A stretch of 64,000 nucleotides of DNA from Streptomyces cyaneochromogenes (GCF_003963535.1 NZ_CP034539.1:1364001-1428000), one strand, 5' to 3'; counted from the stretch's first letter, positions 17,277 to 26,038 are shown. Notes: generated by a model from the letters alone, not told the origin. Numbers and translations are program-made.

Positions 17277-18689
17277 TCACTCCTTCGCTGTGGGCTCCGT
17301 GTCCGCACCGGACTCGGCGGACACGCTGGAGGCGGCGGACGCGCTGGACGTCGCCGGGTGTGCGGCGAGCAAGGTGAGGGCGTCCCGGTCGGGTCGGATC
17401 AGGAGCGCCGAGACCACGGCACCGGCGATCAGCAGACAGGCGGCCAGGTCGAAGGCCCGGCCGTAGCCGGCGGCCTCGGTGGGCGCCGCGTCGATGATCC
17501 GCCCGGTGACATAGGGGGCGAGCAGGCTCGAGAGGGCGGCGAGGGCGTAGGAGAGGCCCAGGGCGGCGCTGCGCCGGCCGGCCGGGCAGATGTCCGCGAT
17601 CGCCGCGTTGGTCAGGGGGGTCTGTCCGTTGCCCGCGGAGAACGCCAGGACCAGCAACGGCAGCAGGAGGGCGGCGGGACCGGCCCGAGTCGCGAGTAGC
17701 AGACACACGCCGGCGAGAAGCGGCAGCAGCGCGCCGACCAGTCCCTGCGCGACCCTGGCGGTCACCCCTCTCCGCAGCAGCCGGTGCGCGACGGCTCCCG
17801 CGGTGAGGACCAGGACGGCCATGGACAGGGCCGGCAGCCCGACGATCCCGCTGATCTCCGCGTCGCTGAAGCCCACTTCTTCCTCCAGGAAGAGCGGCAG
17901 CCAGGCGAAACCCAGGGAGAGCGTCCACATGACCGCGAAGGTGGAGAAGGTGGCCCCGAGCCAGGTGCCCGTTGTGACGATGCGCCGGAAGGGGACCGTG
18001 GGGCGCGCCCCGTCGGCGGAGACCGTCGGGACGTCCCCTGCCGACGGTTCGTCGTCTGCCGGTCCGGGGCCCAGGTGTGCGGCGTACGGCCCGCCGCCGC
18101 CGACCCTCAGCCAGACCAGGGTCCACACCACCCCGGCGGCCCCGAGCAGGCCGAACGCGGCCCGCCAGCCGAGGGTGTTGGTGACCAGGACGACCAGCGG
18201 GGCGGCCAGGACGGTGCCCCCCGCGCCGCCGGCGACCACGACGGCCGAGGGCAGCGCGCGCCGCTTCTGCGGAAACCAGGTGAACGCCGTGTAGTTGGCC
18301 AGCGGGAAGCCCGGCCCCTCACCCGCACCGAGCACGACCCGGGTGGCGACGAGGGCTCCGAATCCTGTGGCGGGGAGGAGGATCGGCAGTTGCGCCGCCG
18401 CCCAGACGAGGGCGAGCACGGCGAGCAGGGGCCGGGCGCGGATGCGGTCGCCCAGGAAGCCGACCGAGACGGCCGAGAGGCTGAACAGGAGGTAGAAGCT
18501 GCTGGCGATGGTGCCGAACTCGGTGGCGGAGAGCCCGAGGTCGTCCTTGATGGGGCCCGCGGTCAGGCCGAGGACGGCCTTGTCAGCGGCGTTGACGACG
18601 ATGAAGAACGCCAGCAGGACCAGGACGGTGCGGGCCCGGCGGCGGGTGCCGTCCGCCGTGGCCGACCGGGTGTCCGCCCCAACGGTCAT
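17277..18689 (-). CDS. MFS transporter (anion:cation symporter/phthalate permease type)
   Basis: 470 residues from ATG 18689, overlapping the preceding hydrolase stop. About 12 hydrophobic segments in two halves separated by a polar loop (about residues 205-240). TM1 carries NAADKAVLGLTAGPIKDDLG and the TM2-3 loop GFLGDRIRARP, as in the ACS family of organic-anion importers. The Ala/Ser/Thr-rich C-terminal tail is low complexity. As part of a catabolic operon it probably imports the substrate acid. Confidence 0.87.
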   Translation of the reverse strand: MTVGADTRSATADGTRRRARTVLVLLAFFIVVNAADKAVLGLTAGPIKDDLGLSATEFGTIASSFYLLFSLSAVSVGFLGDRIRARPLLAVLALVWAAAQLPILLPATGFGALVATRVVLGAGEGPGFPLANYTAFTWFPQKRRALPSAVVVAGGAGGTVLAAPLVVLVTNTLGWRAAFGLLGAAGVVWTLVWLRVGGGGPYAAHLGPGPADDEPSAGDVPTVSADGARPTVPFRRIVTTGTWLGATFSTFAVMWTLSLGFAWLPLFLEEEVGFSDAEISGIVGLPALSMAVLVLTAGAVAHRLLRRGVTARVAQGLVGALLPLLAGVCLLLATRAGPAALLLPLLVLAFSAGNGQTPLTNAAIADICPAGRRSAALGLSYALAALSSLLAPYVTGRIIDAAPTEAAGYGRAFDLAACLLIAGAVVSALLIRPDRDALTLLAAHPATSSASAASSVSAESGADTEPTAKE

Positions 18690-19888
18690 GCGCGGGCCAG
18701 ACGTTCGTCGAGCCAGTCGAAGACCCGCTGGTGAAAGCGGAGTGCCGCGCCCTCCTGACAGTGTTCGCCGGCCCCTTCGGCGACGGTGAACAGCATCAGC
18801 TCCTTCGCGCAGCGCAGCGCCTCGTACACCCGCCGGGCCTCGCCGTGAAAGGGCAGGTCGTTCTCCGCGTCGAGGACGAGCGTGGGGCAGGTGATGAGGG
18901 CGGCCGCGGTGTCGAGGCTGTACGGCGCGCAGGCGCGCAGCGCCTCGGGGGGCGTCTTGGCCCCGAAGACCCACATGCCGTGCCGCAGGAACCAGCGCGC
19001 CTGGGTGCTCTGGGCCAGGGTGACGGCCAGCGCGGGCCCGGCCACGTCGTCCCGGCCGTCCGTCACCCACTCGCCGAGGTAGGGCGGAATGCCGCGAAGG
19101 GGCACCTCGTAGAAGTCGTAGACCCCGTTGTGCAGGACGCACGCGGCGAAGCGGTCCTCGAAGGCCGTGGCGCGGGCGGCCAGCAGTCCGCCGAAGCTGG
19201 TGCCCCACAGCACAAGCCTCTCAGGGTCCACCTCCGGGCGGGTCAGGGCGTGGTCCACCACGGGCGTGACCACGTGTTCCCAGTCCGGCCGGAAGACCAG
19301 TCCCTGCTCCCGCCGGACGGACTGCTGGCCGGGGCCTTCGAAGGCGAGGACGTGGTAGCCGCGGCGCAGTGCCCCGCCGGCCGCCATGAAGTACAGCTCC
19401 TCCAGGGTGGAGTCGTATCCGCCGTGGTGGATGACGGTGGGCCGACTGCGGCCCGTGTCGTCCACGAGGAACAGATATCCCGGGAGGGTGGAGTCCTCGT
19501 AGGGGATCCGCAGGGGCACGACCGGAGTGTCGAACAGCTGTGCCGCCTGCGCGAAGGTCTGCCGCGAGCACCGGGCGAGGCGGGCCGACTCGAGGTCGGA
19601 GTCCCGGTCCTCGACGCGGAAGAAGTCGGCCGTGCGGTAGTAGTTCGAGGCCCGCAGGAGGGACTCGCGGGCGCTGACCCGGTGGCCGGCGGCGAGTGCC
19701 TCGGCACCGACACGGTGGAGGCGTTCGGCGACGGCGGTCCACGCCCGGCACCAGGCCTCCTCGTCGCCGTCGGGGATGTTGCGGCAGGCGGCCAGGACCT
19801 CGCCGAGATCGGCGCCCGCGTAAGCGGCGTGCCCGGCCGTGCGCAGCGCCTGGAAGGAGAACGCCGCGTCGTCGAAGAGGAACTTCAT
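18686..19888 (-). CDS. Alpha/beta hydrolase, FrsA/2,6-dihydroxypseudooxynicotine hydrolase type
   Basis: 400 residues from ATG 19888 (AAAGGGG upstream). Helical N-terminal lid (about 1-125), then the hydrolase core with HHGGYDS, nucleophile WGTSFGGLLAARA (Ser231), acid LDAENDLPF (Asp344) and His376 in GAGEHCQEG. The triad is complete, unlike the distant paralogue at 11353-12462. Relatives cleave C-C or ester bonds in cyclic and acylated substrates. First gene of the catabolic operon, with two operators directly upstream shared with the divergent TetR gene, so it is probably repressed until substrate appears. Confidence 0.88.
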   Translation of the reverse strand: MKFLFDDAAFSFQALRTAGHAAYAGADLGEVLAACRNIPDGDEEAWCRAWTAVAERLHRVGAEALAAGHRVSARESLLRASNYYRTADFFRVEDRDSDLESARLARCSRQTFAQAAQLFDTPVVPLRIPYEDSTLPGYLFLVDDTGRSRPTVIHHGGYDSTLEELYFMAAGGALRRGYHVLAFEGPGQQSVRREQGLVFRPDWEHVVTPVVDHALTRPEVDPERLVLWGTSFGGLLAARATAFEDRFAACVLHNGVYDFYEVPLRGIPPYLGEWVTDGRDDVAGPALAVTLAQSTQARWFLRHGMWVFGAKTPPEALRACAPYSLDTAAALITCPTLVLDAENDLPFHGEARRVYEALRCAKELMLFTVAEGAGEHCQEGAALRFHQRVFDWLDERLARA

Positions 19889-19909
19889 CGGGACCCCTTT
19901 CGAGATGGA

Positions 19910-19929
19910 ACGGAACAGAGCCGTTCCGT
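19910..19929. promoter_or_regulatory. TetR operator O1, imperfect copy
   Basis: ACGGAAC, a 6-base spacer and GTTCCGT form a 7-bp inverted repeat with the same half-site and spacing as the stronger copy at 19955-19980. It lies 22 bases upstream of the hydrolase start, where bound repressor would block that operon. Confidence 0.65.
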
Positions 19930-19954
19930 CTCGCGCCGGAACGTACACCCGGCC

Positions 19955-19980
19955 CGAACGGAACGCAACCGTTCCGTTCG
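19955..19980. promoter_or_regulatory. TetR operator O2, perfect 10-bp inverted repeat
   Basis: CGAACGGAAC, a 6-base spacer and GTTCCGTTCG form a perfect dyad ending 16 bases before the TetR start and lying between the divergent genes. Two sites of one consensus (GAACGGAAC-N6-GTTCCGTTC) in a 108-bp divergent gap are typical for autoregulated TetR repressors. Confidence 0.72.
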
Positions 19981-19996
19981 GTGTTAATCTCCCGCA

Positions 19997-20614
19997 GTGG
20001 AATCGACCAGCCGTGACGACGTCGACCGCAGGCCCACGGGCTCCGCGGTCCTGCGGGAGTCCGTGACCGAGACGATCAGGCGGGCGGTGTTCGAGGAGCT
20101 CGCCCAGACCGGGTTCGCGCGGATGTCGATGGAGGCCGTGACCCGCCGGGCCCGCGTCGGCAAAGCGGCCCTCTACCGCCGCTGGCCCTCCAAGGAGGCG
20201 ATGGTCGTGGAGCTGGTGTCCGAGGCCGCCGCCGAACACCTCCCCGCGACGGCCGGCTCCGGGTCACTGCGCGACGACGTCGAACGGTTCGTCCGGGACA
20301 CCATGGCCGACCTCCGCCATCCACTCGTCGGCCGGATCGTCCCCGACCTGGTCGCCGAGTCGGCCCGCAACCCCTCGCTGAGCGCCGCGCTCCACGAGGC
20401 GGTCCTCGCCCCCCGGCGCGCCGCGGTGGCGACGGTGCTGCAGCAGGCGATCGACCGCGGAGAGCTGCCGGCCGACATCGACATGAGCCTGGCCGTCGAC
20501 CTGTTCGGCGCCCCGTTGTACTTCAGGATGCTCGCGGTCGGCGGACCCACCGACGAGGCCTACGTCGCCCGCCTCACCCGCGCCGTCCTCGCGGCACTCG
20601 CCGCCAGCCGCTGA
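19997..20614 (+). CDS. TetR-family transcriptional regulator
   Basis: 205 residues from GTG 19997. The N-terminal HTH includes ELAQTGFARMSMEAVTRRA and VGKAALYRRWPSKEAMV, the classic TetR_N signature; the C-terminal half is a helical ligand domain (TetR_C type with YFRMLAVGG). It is divergent from the catabolic operon 13204-19888 and probably represses both it and itself through the two operators between them. Confidence 0.93.
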   Translation: MESTSRDDVDRRPTGSAVLRESVTETIRRAVFEELAQTGFARMSMEAVTRRARVGKAALYRRWPSKEAMVVELVSEAAAEHLPATAGSGSLRDDVERFVRDTMADLRHPLVGRIVPDLVAESARNPSLSAALHEAVLAPRRAAVATVLQQAIDRGELPADIDMSLAVDLFGAPLYFRMLAVGGPTDEAYVARLTRAVLAALAASR

Positions 20615-20922
20615 GCGAGGCCCCAAGTCGCGACGCACTCGCGCGCGTCACCGGACGCGGGTATGAGGCAGGCGTGCGGCGCCGAGAGCTGTCGTGCCGG
20701 GACCATCTGCGTGAAGAGGTACCTCCCGGCGTCGAACTTGTCGGCGACGGCGGCCCGTTGGGGCGGGCTTCCGGGAGCGGTGATCTCGACGCGATCGCCG
20801 ACCCGGGTCTGCCGGATCCGTGTCCAGGCCGCATCACATCGCGCGCCGAACCTGATCTCGAGCCCGGCCCCCGCGCGGGTGCGCCGGCCGGCCGGCGTGC
20901 GCGCGTCCCGCCCGCAGGCCAT
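20560..20922 (-). pseudogene. DUF2690-like protein fragment
   Basis: A 120-residue frame from ATG 20922. Its core LEIRFGARCDAAWTRIRQ, VGDRVEITAPG and YLFTQMVPA match the DUF2690 pattern seen in small secreted Streptomyces proteins and in C-termini of XRE-type regulators (ELRYSxxCxAAWxRI, GDxV, YTxMV). There is no signal peptide, and the usual preceding cysteine-rich segment is missing or shifted to another frame, so it looks like a decayed 3' part. The last 55 bases overlap the converging TetR gene. Could also be a short expressed protein. Confidence 0.45.
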
Positions 20923-21517
20923 GCCTCCAGGAGGGCCATCCTGGAGACCTCGTCGGCCCCGTTGGAGGTCGGTTCCGGACTGTCGGGCCGTGCGAAGGGC
21001 GGCCGCCTCGCGCACAGCATCCCGGCCGCGGACGAGGCGGCGGCCGCCGAGGACCTTGCGGCGGAGGTGGTCGGCAATGGCCGCGCCAACCACGCAGGGC
21101 TCGGCGACGGCGACGTCCTGCGCGCCGTCGTCAACGAAACGAAGCTGCCGCCCGACAACGAGGCCGACACCGACGGCAACCGCCACTTCTACGCTTCGAG
21201 TGCATCGACCTCGGCGACGGCAGGGACCCCTGGCCCCAGCCCCTGCCCCTGCCCCTGCCCCTGCCCCTGCCCCTGCCCCTGCCCCCGCCCGAGTACGAGG
21301 CGCTCCCGGGCGCCGGTTCCTTCCAGATCGGCCGCCGCGACCCGCTGATCACCGCCATGGGCAAGCACCTGGTCGCGGAGGGCTGCGGCCGTTTACCCGA
21401 GCACGCAATCTCCACCGGATGCTCGGTCCGTGGGCGCCGGACGGCCTTCCCGGCCCGGCACCTGTCCACGGGGAGCTATAGACCGGACCGTCCTAAAATG
21501 GAACAAATGATCCGGGG
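20923..21517. other. Gene-poor gap with decayed coding sequence
   Basis: No intact gene is convincing. On the plus strand, frames switch around 21200 (a frame reading DGNRHFYA continues in another as ECIDLGDGRDPWPQ), which suggests a frameshifted remnant. A CCCTGC microsatellite lies within it. A possible -10 element TAAAAT (21494-21499) precedes the phosphatase gene. Confidence 0.4.
21241..21282. repeat. CCCTGC hexamer microsatellite, seven copies
   Basis: Seven exact copies of CCCTGC followed by one variant (CCCCGC). In one frame it encodes Leu-Pro repeats between ECIDLGDG and EYEALPGAG. Its length is a multiple of three, so copy-number change would not shift the frame. Confidence 0.9.
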
Positions 21518-24094
21518 ATGATCGAGGGCGACGTGTCGGCCAACGGTGTGGCATCGAACTTGTACCCGTTCGGCGCCGCAAGTGTCGGCGAAGCGCCCGA
21601 GCGTGATGACGCGCTGGTCAGTGCCATCGTCGGTGCCGCGGAGCTGACCGGAGCGCATGCCGGAAGCGTGTTTCTGCTCTCCGGCGACCAACGCTCGCTC
21701 GTAGTGGCCGCGTCGTGCGGGTCGCCGCCCTCCCTGCTCAGCGGGTGGCGTCGGATCCCGGTGCACAGCGGTCTGCCGGTGGCGGAGGCGTACCGCTCCG
21801 GGCGCATGGTCCATCTGGCCGGCGCGGAGGAGACGATGCGGCGCTTCCCGCAGCTCTCGGTCGCCCTGCCCTACCCGTTCGGCTCCGCATCGGTCCCCGT
21901 ACGGGCGGGCGAGCGGACCTTCGGCACCATGGCCGTGGTGTGGACGGCCAGGCCGGACGGCACAGGGCTGTCGAGGGCGCAGCGCCGGAAGCTGCGCGCC
22001 GCCGCCGACCGGCTGGGCGCCACCCTCGCCGAACTGCGGGCCCGCGGCGCGCTCGGTGAGTACGACGAACGGACGGCCCCGGTAGTGGTCCCGCTGCCAT
22101 CCACCCCGGTGATCCGGGTGGGCCTGTTCGACTGGAATCTCGACACCGGAGCCCTCACGGCCGACGACGAGCTGTGCGCGATCTTCGGAATGCCGCCCCG
22201 CGAGTTCGACGGACGGGCGGCCACCCTCGCGGCCATGATCGAGCCCGCGGATCTGCCCGGCTTCCGGTCCGCCGCCCGTGCCGCGGTCCAGGAACGCCAC
22301 GTACTGGCACACTGCCTGCGCATCCGGGACGGCCGCAGAGGCCACCACACCGTCGAGCTGTGGGGCCGGGTGCCCGAGAGCCCTGACGACCTGGAGGCCT
22401 CGGCCCATCTGGTCGGCGCCGTACTCGACTCCGGGAGCCGCATGGCCGCCGTGGCGGCGATCGAGCAGCTCGCGGACGGCTTCTTCGCGCTCTCGCCCGA
22501 CGGGCGCCTCGCCTACGCCAACCACAGCCTGGAGAATCTGCTGCGGGTCCGACAGGACGAACTGCTCGGCCGACGCCCCTGGGACGTCCTGCCCTGGCTG
22601 GCCGATCCCGTGTACGAGGACCGCTACCGGGCCGCCCTGGTCTCCCAGCAACCGGTCTCCTTCCTGGTCCGCCGACCACCGGCCACATGGCTGGTCTTCT
22701 CCCTCCACCCGGGCGCTCAGGGCATGACGGGGTGGGTGGCACCCGTGCGACAGCCCGTACCGGCCGACACCGGCCCCGGTGCAACCCTCGCGGAAGGGGG
22801 GCCGCCCGCCTCCTGGTCGCCTCCGCCCGCGGCCCCGCGCGTGGGTTCCCTCTACCGGGTGCTCACGCTGGGCAGCGCGCTCACCGAGGCGGTCACCGCC
22901 CACGAGGTGTTCGAGGCCGTCGCCGAGCAACTGCTGCCCGCTTTCGGCGGTCAGAAGCTGGCGATCGCCGTGGTGGAGGAGCGGCGCCTGCGCCTGCTCG
23001 ATCAGCGCGGCTACTCGAGGCGCTTTCTCGCCCGGTTCGAAGGCACTCCGTTGCATGCCCGTCTCCCCGTGACGGACGCGCTGACCTCCGGGACCCCGCT
23101 GTTCGTCGAGTCCCGTGAGGAGCTTCTCGAGACCTACCCCGGGATCACGGTCAGTCCATCCAACTCCTGGGCGTTCCTGCCCTTGATCGCCTCGAACCGC
23201 CCGGTCGGCGTCTGCCTGCTCGGCTTCGACGACGTCCACCGATTTCCCGACGAGGAGCGCGGAGTCCTCACCGCACTGGGCGGCCTGATCGCCCAGGCCC
23301 TGGAACGCGCCAGGCTCTACGACGCCGAATTCGCCCTCGCCCGCGGCCTGCAGAACGCGCTGCTGCCGCACCGGCTGCCCACACTGCCGGGCCTTGATGT
23401 CACCGGGCGCTATCTTCCGGGCACCCGAGGGATGGACATCGGCGGCGACTGGTACGACGTCATCCCCACCGGTGACGAGGTCGCGCTGATCGTCGGGGAC
23501 GTGGAGGGGCACAACGTCGCCGCCGCGGCCGCCATGGGCCAGCTGCGCAGCGCGGTGCGGGCCTTCGCCACCGCCGGCCACCGGCCGAGCGACGTCGTCG
23601 CCAACACCAACCGGCTCCACATGGACCTCGACCCGGAGCTACTCGCAAGCTGCTGCTATGCCCGCCTCCATCCTCGTTCGGGTGTCGTGCGCCTCGTCCG
23701 TGCCGGCCACCCCCCGCCCTTGCTGCGCCTGCCCGACGGACAGGCCGAAGTCCTGGATGTGCCCGGCGGCCCGCTGCTCGGCATCGACGCAGCGGCACAC
23801 TTTCCGGAGTCCGAGCTGCGCCTCGTACCCGGGTCGGTCCTGGCCCTGTACACGGACGGACTGATCGAGAGGCGTGACTCGGACATCGATTCCGACGTCG
23901 ACCGACTCCGGGCGTCACTGGCCCGCATGGGCGGGGGCCGCCTGGAGGATCTGGCCGACGCGCTGCTGCGGGACGCCCGCCGGTCCGCCGACAGGGCGGA
24001 CGACATCGCCCTCCTGCTCACCGGGTACGCCCCGCCACCGCAGACGGCGACAAAGCCGGCGTCCGCACACGCCGACTCCGGCCCGTCGCCGTGA
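21518..24094 (+). CDS. GAF/PAS sensor with PP2C (SpoIIE-type) serine phosphatase domain
   Basis: 858 residues, no membrane segments. The N-terminal GAF-like region (about 30-180) is followed by a PAS-like segment (about 200-305), a second PAS (about 310-400, with AIEQLADGFFALSPDGRLAYAN), a second GAF (about 430-600) and a SpoIIE/PP2C phosphatase domain (about 610-840). The phosphatase domain carries GGDWYDVI, LIVGDVEGHN and RADDIALLL with the expected metal aspartates. Such proteins dephosphorylate anti-anti-sigma factors in response to signals sensed by GAF/PAS domains. No kinase or antagonist gene is adjacent, so the partner is elsewhere. The ATG has only a poorly spaced GGGG before it; GTG 21533 is an alternative. 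Confidence 0.9.
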   Translation: MIEGDVSANGVASNLYPFGAASVGEAPERDDALVSAIVGAAELTGAHAGSVFLLSGDQRSLVVAASCGSPPSLLSGWRRIPVHSGLPVAEAYRSGRMVHLAGAEETMRRFPQLSVALPYPFGSASVPVRAGERTFGTMAVVWTARPDGTGLSRAQRRKLRAAADRLGATLAELRARGALGEYDERTAPVVVPLPSTPVIRVGLFDWNLDTGALTADDELCAIFGMPPREFDGRAATLAAMIEPADLPGFRSAARAAVQERHVLAHCLRIRDGRRGHHTVELWGRVPESPDDLEASAHLVGAVLDSGSRMAAVAAIEQLADGFFALSPDGRLAYANHSLENLLRVRQDELLGRRPWDVLPWLADPVYEDRYRAALVSQQPVSFLVRRPPATWLVFSLHPGAQGMTGWVAPVRQPVPADTGPGATLAEGGPPASWSPPPAAPRVGSLYRVLTLGSALTEAVTAHEVFEAVAEQLLPAFGGQKLAIAVVEERRLRLLDQRGYSRRFLARFEGTPLHARLPVTDALTSGTPLFVESREELLETYPGITVSPSNSWAFLPLIASNRPVGVCLLGFDDVHRFPDEERGVLTALGGLIAQALERARLYDAEFALARGLQNALLPHRLPTLPGLDVTGRYLPGTRGMDIGGDWYDVIPTGDEVALIVGDVEGHNVAAAAAMGQLRSAVRAFATAGHRPSDVVANTNRLHMDLDPELLASCCYARLHPRSGVVRLVRAGHPPPLLRLPDGQAEVLDVPGGPLLGIDAAAHFPESELRLVPGSVLALYTDGLIERRDSDIDSDVDRLRASLARMGGGRLEDLADALLRDARRSADRADDIALLLTGYAPPPQTATKPASAHADSGPSP

Positions 24095-24196
24095 GGCAGC
24101 AGGCTCTCCGACGCCGCTGTCCCCTGCCCCAGATGACGTGCCCAAGGCAGGCAGGGGGGTGGTCCGCCGGCGAGCCTTGGCTGACGAGGCTGACGA

Positions 24197-24281
24197 GGTG
24201 GCGCCGCCAGGAGATCAGTCCGGCGCGGCGCGGATACCCGGTGCTCAGGGCGATGTTCTCCGCGACCGACACCAGCAACAC
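24197..24281 (-). pseudogene. Fragment resembling sugar ABC ATPase (RbsA type)
   Basis: The minus strand reads VSVAENIALSTGYPRRAGL followed by ISWRR, matching the VAENIxLGxxPRRxGLIDW segment after the Q-loop of ribose-type sugar ABC ATPases. No Walker A or signature sequence is present on either side, so only this short piece survives. Confidence 0.4.
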
Positions 24282-24754
24282 CGACCCACATCTGCGCCGA
24301 GCCCGCTCGCGCCGCTCCGCCGCCGCCCGGGCCGTGGCCGTACCCCGCCACCGCGCTGGCGGCTAACACCTGGCGAGGGGCGCCGAAGAGGCCGAGGCTG
24401 CCGGGCTACACGGACGGCATCGACGATCCCGCTTGGCCTCCCGGACGGCTGCGGCGGCACCGGACACGAGACGCAGCGCCTGCCAGGAGCCGCCGTAGCC
24501 GACGACGGCGAGGGCGACGTCGGCGAGGGCCAGGCGTATCCGGACAGCCGTGGCGGCCAGATCGAGGTGGGCGACAGCCATGCCGGCGATGACCAACGGG
24601 ACCCAGGCCAGGGCCGGACAACCGCCCGTGAAGAACAGCGAAGAACAGCGCGGCGAGGCCCTCTGCCTGGCCGACGATGAGGAACGAGCGGCCGCCACCA
24701 CCGGCTGCAGCAGGTAAAGCAGCTGCGGGCCCACCAGGGCCCAGCCCGCCGCAA

Positions 24755-25030
24755 TCAGCGCCGGCGGCTCGACGCCCAGCCGGGGTACGGGTGGTTCGGA
24801 TCGGCGAAGGTGGCTCCGGTCGGGCCGAGTTCGACGAGATCCCCGTGCAGCAGGACCGCGACCGTGTCGCTCATGTGCCGCACGACCGCCAGGTCGGGCG
24901 AGATGAACAGCATCGTCAGCGAGAGCCGACGGCGCAGATCGGCGAGCAGGTTGAGGATCTCGGCCTGGGGCGTCAGGTCGAGGGCCGAGGTGATCTCGTC
25001 GGCGATGACGAACCGGGGACGCTTGCCACG
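24755..25030 (-). pseudogene. Truncated peptide/nickel ABC transporter ATPase (OppF/DppF type)
   Basis: The minus strand encodes the C-terminal third only: the Walker B region VIADEITSALDL, AEILNLLADLRRRL, then TMLFISPDLAVVRHMSDTVA and the family tail GDLVELGPTGATFADPNHPY. Walker A and the signature motif are missing. The switch histidine of the usual ISHDLAVV is Pro (ISPDLAVV), which would abolish ATP hydrolysis. Clearly a dead remnant. Confidence 0.75.
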
Positions 25031-25066
25031 GAAGCATTGGGGTGCTGACATCGCGGGGTTGCCGCA

Positions 25067-25112
25067 ACGAGGGTGGCCCTGGACCACGATCGTGGTCCAG
25101 GGCCACCCTCGT
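25067..25112. repeat. Perfect 46-bp palindrome (23-bp arms, no loop)
   Basis: Every base from 25067 to 25112 pairs with its mirror position around GATC (25088-25091); each arm contains GGGTGGCCCTGGACCACG or its complement. A weaker inverted repeat (CCACGGCAAC, 25124-25133, with 25164-25173) follows. It lies between two gene fragments. It may be a transposon-related end, a recombination junction or a very stable bidirectional terminator. Confidence 0.9.
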
Positions 25113-25142
25113 GCCCGCCCGGGCCACGGCAACGGGCCGACG

Positions 25143-25280
25143 CCCTGCTGGGCTCAGTATCGGGTTGCCGTGGGGTGACTGCCTCGGGTGCCGCAGCAGC
25201 TTGAGGACGCGGCGTTCGACGGCCTCGCTCATCTCGTGCTCCCAGCGGCAGGCTTCGGCGTGGACCTGCTCCCACTCCAT
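25143..25280 (-). pseudogene. DtxR/IdeR-type metalloregulator fragment
   Basis: About 46 codons on the minus strand read MEWEQVHAEACRWEHEMSEA, then VERRVLKLLRHP and SPHGNPI. This is the conserved metal-binding/dimerisation core of DtxR-family repressors (EACRWEHxMSxxVERRL, SPxGNPIP), including the Cys, Glu and His ligands. The N-terminal HTH and C-terminal SH3-like domain are absent. Confidence 0.7.
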
Positions 25281-25366
25281 GCAGGCGACGGTCTGGCTGA
25301 CCGTGGGCCGCTCTGGCTCAGGCGCTCGGCAATGCGAGCACGCATGGGGAACGCACATGCTGTTGG

Positions 25367-25906
25367 TCAGGCGGGGGTTTCGGCGGTGACGGTCAGGACC
25401 GCGCGGCCGAGGATGTGGCTGGCCATGGTGAAGCCGAGGACGGCCGGGGTGGCGTCGGTAGCAACGCCGATGGAGGCGACGTCGAGGGCGTGCACCACGA
25501 TGAAGTAGCGGTGCGGGCCGTGCCCGGCCGGCGGGGCAGCGCCGATGAAGCGAGCTGCGCGGGCGTCGCCCGGCAGTTGGAAGGCGCCCTCGGGCAAGCC
25601 CGAGCCGGTGTCGTCGCCGGCACCCTCGGGCAGCTCGGTGACGACGGCGGGGATGTCGGCGACCGCCCAGTGCCAGAACCCGGACCCGGTGGGGGCGTCG
25701 GGGTCGTAGACGGTGACGGCGTAACTCTTGGTGCCTTCCGGGGCGCCGCTCCAGGACAGCTGCGGGGAGACGTCCTTCCCGCCGGGGACGCCGAAGATGC
25801 CGGAGAACTGCTCGGGCGGCCAGGCCGCGCCGTCAGTGACGGTGGTGCTGGTGACGGTGAAGGAGGCCGCCTCGGGGAGGCGGGCGAAGGGGTCGTTGAT
25901 GCTCAT
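25367..25906 (-). CDS. YbhB/YbcL-type phosphatidylethanolamine-binding protein (PEBP) homologue
   Basis: 179 residues from ATG 25906 with GGAACGA upstream. Core family segments: FTVTSTTVTDG, GKDVSPQLSWSGAPEGTKSYAVTVYDPDAP, GFWHWAVADIP and HRYFIVVHALDV. DPDAP and the HxWxxxxIP motif form the ligand pocket. Bacterial members are cytosolic with poorly defined roles. It is divergent from a GntR gene with a palindrome between them, so probably regulated by it. Confidence 0.9.
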   Translation of the reverse strand: MSINDPFARLPEAASFTVTSTTVTDGAAWPPEQFSGIFGVPGGKDVSPQLSWSGAPEGTKSYAVTVYDPDAPTGSGFWHWAVADIPAVVTELPEGAGDDTGSGLPEGAFQLPGDARAARFIGAAPPAGHGPHRYFIVVHALDVASIGVATDATPAVLGFTMASHILGRAVLTVTAETPA

Positions 25907-26024
25907 GGCGTCGTTCCTTTCATGTCGTGCTGCGGGGTGGCGGTGATGCGGCGGCCAGGAGCCCGTGGCGTCGGTGAAGCACCGCAGGCACCCTGGCACC
26001 GACCGCCAGATCGACCATAGCACC

Positions 26025-26038
26025 AATAATCGATTATT
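26025..26038. promoter_or_regulatory. AATAATCGATTATT palindrome, probable GntR operator
   Basis: A perfect 14-bp AT-rich palindrome in a GC-rich 156-bp divergent gap between the PEBP gene and the GntR gene. It overlaps the expected -35 area of the GntR promoter, so autoregulation and repression of the PEBP gene are likely. Confidence 0.6.

Larger units (their letters stand above)
24095..25366. other. Region of decayed gene fragments
   Basis: About 1.3 kb with no intact gene. Pieces of at least three unrelated minus-strand genes can be read: a sugar-ABC ATPase piece, a peptide-ABC ATPase C-terminus and a DtxR C-terminus, listed separately. Between about 24420 and 24740 the minus strand also encodes a hydrophobic, frameshifted stretch (WVPLVIAGMAVAHLDLAATA) that looks like part of a membrane protein but is not assignable. 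A perfect 46-bp palindrome sits among the pieces. Confidence 0.6.

Noticed and set aside
21241..21282. Possible CRISPR-like array
   Set aside because: The repeats are contiguous 6-base units without spacers, so it is a microsatellite; no cas genes are present anywhere in the window.
20674..21348. 224-codon plus-strand ORF in the gap after TetR
   Set aside because: No ribosome site or domain; it ends in an artificial Cys-Pro run produced by the CCCTGC repeat and is antisense to the DUF2690-like core.
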